34,586 bases of DNA, from the NCBI GenBank assembly GCA_021820485.1, contig JAKADO010000028.1:1-34586 (forward strand), in the 5' to 3' direction. The notes beneath the pieces were generated by a model, which did not search any database, was not told where the DNA came from, and worked only from the letters and a program-made list of their open reading frames with translations. This document shows positions 17,202-23,900 of this stretch, piece by piece (within the stretch, counting starts at the first letter, position 1; each line of letters begins with the position of its first letter). Source of the DNA: Bacillota bacterium (lineage in GTDB: Bacteria; Bacillota; Sulfobacillia; Sulfobacillales; Sulfobacillaceae). The position numbers were made by a program, and so were the translations under genes.

Positions 17202-17911
17202 CAAATCCAGAAATACATGTTTCTGCCTCGGCAGGCACGCTCATTGACGACGTCGTGTCATGGCTTGTCCGCGTGACCCACGACAGCATCCGGGATCGCG
17301 GCTTCGCCGCCTGGGCCTTATCCGGCGGCACCACCCCGATTCCCCTGTACACCCGCTTGGGACGCGAGCCAGGCTTGGTGCCCTGGTCATCCGTCCGCCT
17401 CTACCTGGTGGATGACCGGGATGTGAATCCCGCCGACACGCTTAGCAACTACGGCATGATTCAAAGAGCTCTGCTGGATCCTCTGGGTATCGCCCCGCTA
17501 GGGGCTTTTCCTTGGATGACCACCGCGGACCCGCGCGCGGCCCTGGCTCGATATCGGCAGCACTTGTCCCTGTTGCCGCGTGGATCCCATTACCCACAAC
17601 TGGATGTGACACTGCAAGGGATGGGTGGCGACGGCCACACCGCCTCGGTCTTTCCGGGTTCTCCCCAAGAAACATCCAAAGACTGGGTGGCTTACGGTCC
17701 TGGGCCCCAAGCCAATCGGTTCACGCTCACCTTGCCCCTGTTGGCGGAGTCCCGCCACGTGGCATTTATGGTGACCGGTCATGACAAGGCGGCGCGCGTG
17801 CGGGAATGTGTCCAAGATGCCCATTCAGTGCTCCCGGCCGCTTGGTTGAGCCGCAATGCCTCCGGAACTGTCCATTGGTTCTTAGACGCTGGCAGCGCGT
17901 CTCTTCTCTAA
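17198..17911 (+). CDS. pgl: 6-phosphogluconolactonase
   Basis: The enzyme hydrolyses 6-phosphogluconolactone to 6-phosphogluconate, linking zwf and gnd. The 237-residue protein is of the DevB/SOL type: FAAWALSGGTTPIPLYTRL near residue 30, VRLYLVDDRDVNPADTLSNY near 66 and GMGGDGHTASVFPGS near 142 are the family signatures. The start is GTG at 17198, overlapping the opcA stop by four bases (GTGA), so translation is coupled; the ribosome site is a weak AAAGGA. The next gene starts one base after its stop. Confidence 0.94.
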   Translation: MTNPEIHVSASAGTLIDDVVSWLVRVTHDSIRDRGFAAWALSGGTTPIPLYTRLGREPGLVPWSSVRLYLVDDRDVNPADTLSNYGMIQRALLDPLGIAPLGAFPWMTTADPRAALARYRQHLSLLPRGSHYPQLDVTLQGMGGDGHTASVFPGSPQETSKDWVAYGPGPQANRFTLTLPLLAESRHVAFMVTGHDKAARVRECVQDAHSVLPAAWLSRNASGTVHWFLDAGSASLL

Positions 17912-17912
17912 C

Positions 17913-18599
17913 ATGCGGCCGCTCTTGATTTGGGACATCGATGGGACCCTATTGGAACCCCGCGGGATTGGCCGAGCCGCGTTGAATGAGGCATTCGCGG
18001 CCATGTACGGCATCGCAGCCGGATTTGACGGGCTCGACTTTGCCGGTGCGGCGGACCACGACCTATGGCTTCAAGCTACGGCCCAATCCCACGTGCGGCC
18101 CACCGCTGACGAAACCGCCAAGTTCTTCATTACCTATCGGAACCGTCTGGAGGCACTCCTGACACGAACCCCGCTCCGACCGCTGCCGGGCGTATCGACG
18201 CTGATACCGCTCTTGTCGCAAATGGGCTGGCCTATGGTGCTGGGAACAGGCAACATTCGCGCTGGAGCCTATGCCAAGCTCAGCGCCGCCGGAATCGCCA
18301 ACTACTTTCCAGGGGGCGGATTCTCTCAACCTAACTTGACCCGCGCGGACATTCTCCAAAGTGCTGCGGCCGGACGGGATCCCGCGACGGTCATTGTTCT
18401 CGGAGATACGCCGCGAGACATCCACGCTGCCCATGCGAACCGCTTCGTTATTCTGGGGGTCGCCACAGGGCGATTTAGTGAAGCGTCGCTCGCCCAAGAG
18501 GGCGCCGACCTGGTCTTGCCCAATCTAGGCTCGCCCGACCAGGTGATGATGGCGCTCACCACGTTGGCCAACGGGCGAGGCCCAGGGGTCGCCCCCTGA
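17913..18599 (+). CDS. HAD-superfamily phosphatase, phosphoglycolate-phosphatase-like
   Basis: The 228-residue protein has HAD motif I in LIWDIDGTLLEP (Asp8 and Asp10), a helical cap typical of subclass I, motif II as MVLGTGNI near residue 110 and motif IV as VIVLGDTPRDIHAAH near 160. Such enzymes hydrolyse small phosphate esters; phosphoglycolate and sugar phosphates are the usual candidates. The ATG lies one base after the pgl stop, making this the last gene of the operon. The setting suggests clearing of a sugar-phosphate side product, or of phosphoglycolate if the organism fixes carbon through Rubisco, but neither can be proved here. The stop is two bases from the convergent pilin-like gene. 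Confidence 0.88.
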   Translation: MRPLLIWDIDGTLLEPRGIGRAALNEAFAAMYGIAAGFDGLDFAGAADHDLWLQATAQSHVRPTADETAKFFITYRNRLEALLTRTPLRPLPGVSTLIPLLSQMGWPMVLGTGNIRAGAYAKLSAAGIANYFPGGGFSQPNLTRADILQSAAAGRDPATVIVLGDTPRDIHAAHANRFVILGVATGRFSEASLAQEGADLVLPNLGSPDQVMMALTTLANGRGPGVAP

Positions 18600-18601
18600 G
18601 C

Positions 18602-18958
18602 CTACGCTGACGCCACGACGCGAATCGGCGCTATGCCCATCCAGGACGCCCAAAACCACAATTGGATGGGCATCGCTGCCGTCGCCTGGATGCCGCCGAC
18701 CGCCGTGAAGCCCCATGACAGCAGTCGCACCGACACGCCGGGATCATTCGCTTCAATCAGCGACACCAGCGTGGCGGGAGTCGTCTGGTGCGTTTCGTTC
18801 ATGACGAGGATGGCATTATCCATGGCGTCTTGGAGTTGTTGATGAGCGAGCCAAACCTGGCCCGATGCGACCATCAGCGCCGCAGCAGCCAATCCAAGAA
18901 GGGATATCCCCAGTCCCATCAGTGAGACGCTACCACATCGGGAAGTGATGGTAGACAT
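18602..18958 (-). CDS. Membrane-anchored protein of a Tad/Flp-like cluster
   Basis: 118 residues. One hydrophobic helix near residues 14-32 (LMGLGISLLGLAAAALMVAS) follows a short N-terminus, then a soluble domain, as in small TadE/TadG or pseudopilin-like proteins. A second hydrophobic stretch (MPIQLWFWASWMGIAPI) lies near the C-terminus. The ATG at 18958 has GGAGG eight bases upstream; that site is formed by the glycine codons at the end of the preceding gene, which it overlaps by 29 bp. The overlap implies co-translation with the TadE-like gene. I do not recognise a defined family. Confidence 0.6.
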   Translation of the reverse strand: MSTITSRCGSVSLMGLGISLLGLAAAALMVASGQVWLAHQQLQDAMDNAILVMNETHQTTPATLVSLIEANDPGVSVRLLSWGFTAVGGIQATAAMPIQLWFWASWMGIAPIRVVASA

Positions 18959-19319
18959 ATCCCCCGCCTCCACTGCCTCCACCCCCGCTTGGCACCGGCG
19001 CCACGCCTGCACCCGTCGACACCGACCGCGATGCCGCCACCGTGGCGACCCGGCCGCTGTCCCACAAGTTGAGGGGAATCAGCACGCTGACGCTCTTGAC
19101 GCCGTCAGTGGAACTCAACCGGGTCACCGGAGTGACATGATATCCCTCTTGCACCAGTGTCTGACTAACCACGCTCGCGACCACAGAGGGGCTTCCTCCG
19201 CTTGCCCAAGCCACCACACCTTGCTCAGCCGCTTGGCTGGCGGCGATGTTGCCCATGAACAGGCTCGCCACCGTGGACACCCCGAGAAATACGACTATGA
19301 GCACGGGCAAAACCAGCAT
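18930..19319 (-). CDS. TadE-like pseudopilin, start uncertain
   Basis: The coding region carries the mark of TadE-like or type IV pseudopilins: in the frame, GNAYIELMLVLPVLIVVFLG has the Gly, the conserved Glu, and then a hydrophobic helix. A Ser/Thr-rich extracellular part follows, then a glycine-rich tail (SGGGGSGGGG) ending FPMW. The only nearby ATG, at 19319, would leave the Glu outside the protein. The ATT at 19328 and the ATA at 19346 (overlapping the TAG of the gene before) would keep part or all of the motif, but both are rare starts. The true start is thus open; I give the ATG conservatively (129 residues). It overlaps the next gene by 29 bp. Confidence 0.62.
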   Translation of the reverse strand: MLVLPVLIVVFLGVSTVASLFMGNIAASQAAEQGVVAWASGGSPSVVASVVSQTLVQEGYHVTPVTRLSSTDGVKSVSVLIPLNLWDSGRVATVAASRSVSTGAGVAPVPSGGGGSGGGGYVYHHFPMW

Positions 19320-19342
19320 CAGTTCAATGTATGCGTTTCCCG

Positions 19343-19537
19343 CTATTGAATGGTGCTGAGATTTTGCGTAATTTGCCCGAAGGCATTGACCAACGCGTTT
19401 CTCAACGCCTCGATGGGCATAATCATCGCCAGCACCACCACGATGATCCAAATACCATTTTCGATAAATACGTTGCCATCTTCTTTCCCGAAGTATGCGG
19501 CCAATCGACCGCTCCAGAGCCTCAACCATAGCCTCAC
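19343..19537 (-). CDS. Small Flp-pilin-like membrane protein, 64 aa
   Basis: The GTG at 19537 follows a strong ribosome site, GGAGGAG, by five bases. The product has a basic N-terminus (MRLWLRLWSGRLAAYFGKED), then a single membrane helix near residues 27-46 (NGIWIIVVVLAMIMPIEALR) and a short polar tail, as in Flp-type small pilins, though without an obvious prepilin peptidase site. It is the first gene of a three-gene unit. A longer frame reaching 19693 is probably not translated, because the strong site lies at 19537. Function is inferred only from size, topology and neighbours. Confidence 0.6.
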   Translation of the reverse strand: MRLWLRLWSGRLAAYFGKEDGNVFIENGIWIIVVVLAMIMPIEALRNALVNAFGQITQNLSTIQ

Positions 19538-19829
19538 GCGATCTCCTCCTGCTCCAAATTCCATCCCCTTCGGAGACGGTAAGGACAGGATAGCCAAGAA
19601 CCCAGGGAGGATTCCGGTCAACCCTTCGACAGCACCCCGCCAACCGGATTCGGCAAGCCGCGCGCGCCAAGGCATGCAGCGATGCGACTCCAAACGACAT
19701 GTTTACGGGCCTCCGTACCGAGCCCACCCGAATCCGATCGGGCAGCGGTCTTTAGACCTCAATTGATGGGTTTTTTTGGCACCTTCGATGTTCTCCCGTC
19801 ATACCATGGCTTAAGATAGGAGGGCCCCT
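19538..19829. other. Non-coding gap of 292 bp between pilin-like genes and a plus-strand gene
   Basis: No credible coding region is seen on either strand. Minus-strand frames reach into the gap from the pilin-like genes but carry no recognisable domain. Near 19750-19762 there is a small inverted repeat (GGTC-TTTA-GACC), and on the plus strand a T7 run. Weak promoter-like pairs exist but none convinces. Confidence 0.5.
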
Positions 19830-20141
19830 ATGAACGAGACGGGTTCGTACTTGGCGCTAGCCTACATTGCTCAAACCGTATCCAAAGTGGTCACCGACCT
19901 TGTGCCATTGCGTTCGGCGGCGCAGCGCCGCCTCTTGCGCGAGTGGTCGTCAAGCGGAACAGGAATTGCGCTGGCCGTGACGGCCAAGATGGATATGCTG
20001 GCCGACGCGGGAGTGGATTTGGGGAATGACGCCATCGGCTACGTCGTCACTGGTCTTATCTTGGGACACGGTGTTCAATATGCTGTTAATTTTTTCTCTG
20101 GCATGCCATGGAAGGGTTGGACCCGCAAGCGCGCCTCATAG
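19830..20141 (+). CDS. Small membrane protein, holin-like, unknown function
   Basis: 103 residues from an ATG preceded by ATAGGAGGG. The C-terminal half contains a hydrophobic segment IGYVVTGLILGHGVQYAVNFF, preceded by an amphipathic region with IALAVTAKMDML, and ends with a basic tail (GWTRKRAS). The ITGLxLGxGxxxVxxFF pattern resembles small phage-holin-like or phage-associated proteins found in Firmicutes, but no other phage gene is near. The gene has its own terminator at 20157-20188. I do not assign a function. Confidence 0.68.
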   Translation: MNETGSYLALAYIAQTVSKVVTDLVPLRSAAQRRLLREWSSSGTGIALAVTAKMDMLADAGVDLGNDAIGYVVTGLILGHGVQYAVNFFSGMPWKGWTRKRAS

Positions 20142-20156
20142 TCCCGCTGCCAAGTT

Positions 20157-20188
20157 GGCCAGCCTCCGGCGCGAAGGCTGGCCTTTCT
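20157..20188 (+). terminator. Rho-independent terminator after the 103-residue gene
   Basis: A 9-bp stem GGCCAGCCT / AGGCTGGCC with a 9-base loop is followed by TTTCT. It ends the transcript 16 bases after the stop of the small membrane protein gene. Confidence 0.78.
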
Positions 20189-20225
20189 GTGCTTTAATAG
20201 AACCACGGAAGGAGGCGGGGCATTC

Positions 20226-20336
20226 ATGTCCAAAGATCCCAATCGCACGGAGAACTCGAAGCCTCCCCTGTGGGGCATGATATTGGTTGCATTTATTCTC
20301 TTAATCGCCGTCGTCGGCTATTTCTTCAAATACTAG
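20226..20336 (+). CDS. Single-pass membrane microprotein, 36 aa
   Basis: The ATG at 20226 has a full AAGGAGG site ten bases upstream. The product begins with a polar segment (MSKDPNRTENSKPP) followed by one membrane helix (WGMILVAFILLIAVVGYFF) and a two-residue tail (KY). Length, topology and ribosome site together support expression. The TAG stop overlaps the TAG stop of the convergent transporter gene in a shared CTAG. The gene stands 38 bases after a terminator, so it should have its own promoter, which I cannot identify. Confidence 0.7.
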   Translation: MSKDPNRTENSKPPLWGMILVAFILLIAVVGYFFKY

Positions 20337-21790
20337 CGGGTAGGCCGATGGCCTCCCGCCGGCACCAAGCGCCTCCCCAAGTCATGCGAGAGCTCCTCCA
20401 AACTTCGCCCGCTGGGCTCCGGAAGCACCAACGTCACTAATGCACCCAAGATGGAGAAGACCGCGGTAATCAAGAGCGTCCCGGCGATTCCAAATGTCGA
20501 CGACATCAACGGGAACAAGAATACTCCAATAAAGGCCCCCAGTTTAGCCACCCCCGCGGAAATTCCATGTCCGGTCGTCCGGATCGACACCGGATAGACC
20601 TCCGCCGGAATCACAAACGTGGTCGTATTGGGGCCGAACTCCGCAAAGAAGTAGCTTATGCCGAAAATAATGATGAACAACGCCACATGGCTGGCGATGC
20701 CATGCCAGATGCCAATCACGAAAAACGACAAGGCCATCATCACGAAGCCTATTATCTGAAGGCGCTTGTGGCCCACCTGATCAATTCGGGCGAACGCCAG
20801 CACGTAGCCGGGAGCCGCGAAAACCGCGAAAATTATGAGTGACCAGGCCATCGTCGTGAGAGTCGAAGTGTGGGGCTCAACTCCTTTTAGGACCAACGGC
20901 ATGGAGATGGAGTTGCCGTAATAGGCGTAGTCAAACAAAAACCAGCTGCCAGCAGTGCCTAGCAGGAGACGCAGTGTGCTCCGCCGGCTCAGCAACTCCT
21001 TCAGTCCCACTTTCTGATGCATGGGGGCTTGTTCGGGGGCAGCCACCTTTTGCCCCGAAAATGCTTCCCAGTTGCGTGCCGCTTCGTCAGTCTGGCCGCG
21101 CACTTGGGCGACATAACGGGGGGATTCCGGCATGCGTCGCCGCAAGTAGATCACCGCCAAGGCCGGAATGGCGCCCAACCCGAGCATAATTCGCCACGCA
21201 ATGTCGTTCGGGATTCCAGAGGCCATTAGCGTCAGCGCAACGACCGGCCCCGCGACAAGCCCCAGCGCCTGCATGGAAAAAACCAACGCCACCAGCTTGC
21301 CCCGGTCCTTGATGTTCGCATATTCGCTCATTAAGACCGCGCTGACAGGATAGTCGCCCCCAATGCCGATGCCCATGATGAAGCGGAATATCAAAAGCCA
21401 CCACAAATTCGGCGCAAAGGCCGACAACAGCGCTCCCAAGGCCATAATGACCGCTTCCAACCCGTAAATTCTCTTTCTCCCAACGGCATCCGCCAACCGT
21501 CCAAACACGGTGGCTCCTAAAAATGCCGCCAACAGGGCGCTGGACCCCACAAGACCGACCAGAAATTTGGAAGGTGCCCACTCCTGCTTGATTAAAACCA
21601 TGGCGGCACCGATAATGAACAGATCGTAGGCATCGGTGAAAAATCCTGTACCGGAAATCACCACCGCTCGAAGATGAAAAAGCCCCAGCGGCGCATTATC
21701 CAGCGACTGTGTAAAACCTTCATTCTCAGCCAATGAGAACCCCCCCTCGCGGTCCCTAGTATCTCCGGGAGTTTTGGCTTTCAACCGCAT
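20333..21790 (-). CDS. MFS transporter, phosphate:H+ symporter (PHS)-like
   Basis: The 485-residue protein has twelve predicted membrane helices. The first helix reads VVISGTGFFTDAYDLFIIG, the hallmark of the PHS branch; loop 2-3 has GRLADAVGRKRIYG, and helix 4 has GIGIGGDYPVSAVLMSEYA. The PHS branch takes up inorganic phosphate with protons, but related proteins carry organic acids or sugars, so the substrate is a guess. The ATG at 21790 has GGAAGG upstream. A TTG at 21733 is an alternative, with a stronger GAGGGGGG six bases upstream and a promoter-like pair in front; it would remove 19 poorly conserved residues. The stop is shared with the 36-residue gene in CTAG. Confidence 0.88.
   Translation of the reverse strand: MRLKAKTPGDTRDREGGFSLAENEGFTQSLDNAPLGLFHLRAVVISGTGFFTDAYDLFIIGAAMVLIKQEWAPSKFLVGLVGSSALLAAFLGATVFGRLADAVGRKRIYGLEAVIMALGALLSAFAPNLWWLLIFRFIMGIGIGGDYPVSAVLMSEYANIKDRGKLVALVFSMQALGLVAGPVVALTLMASGIPNDIAWRIMLGLGAIPALAVIYLRRRMPESPRYVAQVRGQTDEAARNWEAFSGQKVAAPEQAPMHQKVGLKELLSRRSTLRLLLGTAGSWFLFDYAYYGNSISMPLVLKGVEPHTSTLTTMAWSLIIFAVFAAPGYVLAFARIDQVGHKRLQIIGFVMMALSFFVIGIWHGIASHVALFIIIFGISYFFAEFGPNTTTFVIPAEVYPVSIRTTGHGISAGVAKLGAFIGVFLFPLMSSTFGIAGTLLITAVFSILGALVTLVLPEPSGRSLEELSHDLGRRLVPAGGHRPTR
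21756..21784 (-). promoter_or_regulatory. Possible promoter inside the annotated start of the PHS-like transporter
   Basis: On the minus strand TTGAAA (21784-21779) and TACTAG (21761-21756) are 17 bases apart. GAGGGGGG and the TTG at 21733 follow. If active, it would make that TTG the true start and widen the gap to the divergent gene from 32 to about 90 bp. Confidence 0.45.
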
Positions 21791-21822
21791 CAAGGGACCT
21801 TCCCTAGGGGCAACCTAAGGCA

Positions 21823-23025
21823 ATGCCGTCGTTTTGGAAAACGCGCCCTTTTTGGGCTTTGGCTCTAGGCCTCTTCATCAATGCGTTTGTTTACGGGGTC
21901 GCCGCGGTGGCGCTTAATTGGATTCCTCACCGGGGATGGATTCCGACCGTCCTGTTGCTATGGTCACCCCTAGTCCTCAGTCTTGGCATCGTCTGCGGGG
22001 GTTGGCTTGCCGACCGTTTGGGACGACGCGCCCTGCTGCTTGGGGGCCCCTGGGGGTACATTGGCGGCGCCATGGTGCTCCTCGCTGGCCCCGGACTTTT
22101 CTCCGCACTGATTGGATCGGGACTTTTGATTATGACGGCCGGCCTCGAAAGCAACACGATTCTGACCTATTCGCAAGAGTTGATGCCCGAGGGCACAAAG
22201 CGCCCGGCTATGTATGCGGAACTGAACTTCGTCAACTTGGGTGGATTGGCGCTGGCCGCGCTAGCCTTCTTCAGCCACCGATGGGGAACCATCATGCTGC
22301 GCCGCAGCACCGCGCTGCTCCCCATCGCTTTGGCACTTCTGAGCCTATGGCTCCGCCTTCCGCTGCGGGAATCGTCGCTTTGGGAACTGAGCCAGCGTCG
22401 TTTAGAGCGTGTTGGCGTTCCCGTGGACCACGGCCTGCGCGTGGCCGTGGCCATCATTTTTTCCTTTTCCAATACGGCAGGGTTTTCCCTCCTGACCTAT
22501 GCGTTAGGGATCGAGTTCCTTCCGCAGCACTTCCATCACCTCCTCCTCGTCTCCACCACCACGAGCTTTCTGACGGGCCTTGCCGCCCGTTGGCTGGGAC
22601 AAGTTTCGGCCCGAGTCATCCTGCTCGCCGGGTACGGGATGGCATTCGCTTCCGCCCTCGCACTGGTCTATATCGAGCGGCCCGGCCATCCGGGATTTTG
22701 GCCTGTCCTCTTCATCCTCAGCGCATTTACGTCCATGAGCTATCTGGCCGAGGATACCTTTAAATCCGACGAATGGCCCTCAGGCATACGCTCACGCATG
22801 ATTGCGGTGGTCAGGGTGGGCGGTTTGCTCGCCTATGCCTTGCTGCTGTTGGCAAGCCAAGGCGCGCCGGTGAAGCACTTTCTGGTCATCATCGCAGGAG
22901 TCTGGGGGCTGGGATTCCTGGCCTCCGTCATTTGGCTCCTGGCCCACCTGCCCTTTTTTAAGAATCAAAATGCCGTATCCATTGTCCGCATTTGTGATCG
23001 CCTTCGTCGCACCAAATTGCGATGA
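21823..23025 (+). CDS. MFS transporter of unknown substrate, 3' end probably altered
   Basis: The 400-residue frame has about twelve hydrophobic segments, with the MFS loop motif GGWLADRLGRRALLLG near residue 64. The short N-terminus places helix 1 directly after the ATG, so the start at 21823 is likely despite a weak ribosome site (AAGG). I do not recognise the substrate class; TYSQELMPEGTKRPAMYAEL near residue 115 resembles MFS sugar or acid transporters. The last 22 residues, after LPFFK, are antisense to the methyltransferase gene. A single extra T in the T6 run at 22954-22959 would end the protein at LPFF with TAA, giving a typical 379-residue product. The gene is divergent from the PHS-like gene with 32 bp between starts. 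Confidence 0.82.
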   Translation: MPSFWKTRPFWALALGLFINAFVYGVAAVALNWIPHRGWIPTVLLLWSPLVLSLGIVCGGWLADRLGRRALLLGGPWGYIGGAMVLLAGPGLFSALIGSGLLIMTAGLESNTILTYSQELMPEGTKRPAMYAELNFVNLGGLALAALAFFSHRWGTIMLRRSTALLPIALALLSLWLRLPLRESSLWELSQRRLERVGVPVDHGLRVAVAIIFSFSNTAGFSLLTYALGIEFLPQHFHHLLLVSTTTSFLTGLAARWLGQVSARVILLAGYGMAFASALALVYIERPGHPGFWPVLFILSAFTSMSYLAEDTFKSDEWPSGIRSRMIAVVRVGGLLAYALLLLASQGAPVKHFLVIIAGVWGLGFLASVIWLLAHLPFFKNQNAVSIVRICDRLRRTKLR

Positions 23026-23841
23026 ATTAGCGAGAGCTGCAATGTCCTCAACGGCATAGACACGTCCTCCGGGTTGGTCCAGCCGAATGTGCAGATCAAA
23101 GAGCCGCGATGCTTCCGACCGATTGTCGAAATATCCGGCCACCAACAGACGGCCATGCTCCCTCAAGTGTTGGCCGCAGCGCTGAAACAAAGACGATAAT
23201 TTTTGCGGGGGAAAGCTCTCGATAAATCGGACCAAGGCAATGCCATCGTAGGATCCTGGGGGAAATGCGGAAAAAATGTCTCCTGCCCAAACTTCAATTC
23301 CCTGTGTGGCTTCGGCGTCCCATTGTGCTGCCACGGCCGGCAAATCGGCGATGGTTACTTCCGCCCCTCGTGCCGTCAATCCTCTCGAGAGCCAACCAGG
23401 CCCGCCCCCCAAATCGAGCCAGCGTTCCCCATCGAGACTCCCCAACTGGGTCAGGATCCAGGCGCTTAAATCGCAGGAATGACGATTAAGCCATGCCTGT
23501 TCAGCGCGCGCCACGTCAAAGTCCAGGCCCGCTCCCGGTCGTAGCATGTCCGGCAGAGCGGCCCAACGTCTCACATGATCCACCCGCAGAACACTCTCAT
23601 AAACATCGGGCACGCGGCAGAGCGTCCACCGTCGCGCCTCATCCTGAGTCACCCAACCCCATCCCCCCAGGATCTCCAGCACTGCACTCAGGAATGGCTC
23701 CCGAAATCCTTTGCGAACCAGCGTCGTCACGTCCGCGCCATCTGCCAAGCTCTTCAAGAGACCCGAACGCACCGCAGCATCAAGCACAGCCGCTTGATAA
23801 AACGTCCGATCTTGGAGCGCCCAATCGACCTGCACACGCAT
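22792..23841 (-). CDS. SAM-dependent methyltransferase, C-terminus probably extended by frameshift
   Basis: The N-terminal part (residues about 1-90) is the winged-helix dimer domain of small-molecule O-methyltransferases (SGLLKSLADGADVTTLVRKG, then ILGGWGWVTQDEARRW). The SAM fold follows: motif I WLDLGGGPGWLSRGL near residue 145, acidic ADLPAVAAQW, and motif IV-like GDIFSAFPPGSYDGIALVRF. The natural core ends at GYGILILKKG; about 51 more residues (PNDGGQESQPPDSCDDD and so on) are read antisense to the MFS gene. One extra A in the A6 run (minus strand, 22959-22954) would stop the protein at 22928. I use the ATG at 23841; a GTG six bases later with GGGGAGAGG before it, or an ATG at 23856, are alternatives. 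It is the last gene of the pxp-ubiA unit. Confidence 0.78.
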   Translation of the reverse strand: MRVQVDWALQDRTFYQAAVLDAAVRSGLLKSLADGADVTTLVRKGFREPFLSAVLEILGGWGWVTQDEARRWTLCRVPDVYESVLRVDHVRRWAALPDMLRPGAGLDFDVARAEQAWLNRHSCDLSAWILTQLGSLDGERWLDLGGGPGWLSRGLTARGAEVTIADLPAVAAQWDAEATQGIEVWAGDIFSAFPPGSYDGIALVRFIESFPPQKLSSLFQRCGQHLREHGRLLVAGYFDNRSEASRLFDLHIRLDQPGGRVYAVEDIAALANSSQFGATKAITNADNGYGILILKKGQVGQEPNDGGQESQPPDSCDDDQKVLHRRALACQQQQGIGEQTAHPDHRNHA

Positions 23842-23900
23842 CCTCTCCCCAGCCATCGTGATGGTAAGGGTACGATACGTGCTGAAACCCGATTTTGCGC

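Noticed and set aside
19320..19727. Long N-terminal extension of the TadE-like frame
   Set aside because: It reads through the small pilin-like gene in another frame and has arginine-rich, low-complexity composition.
19830..20141. Prophage remnant, because of a holin-like protein
   Set aside because: No other phage gene, integrase or attachment repeat is near; the similarity is weak and limited to one helix.
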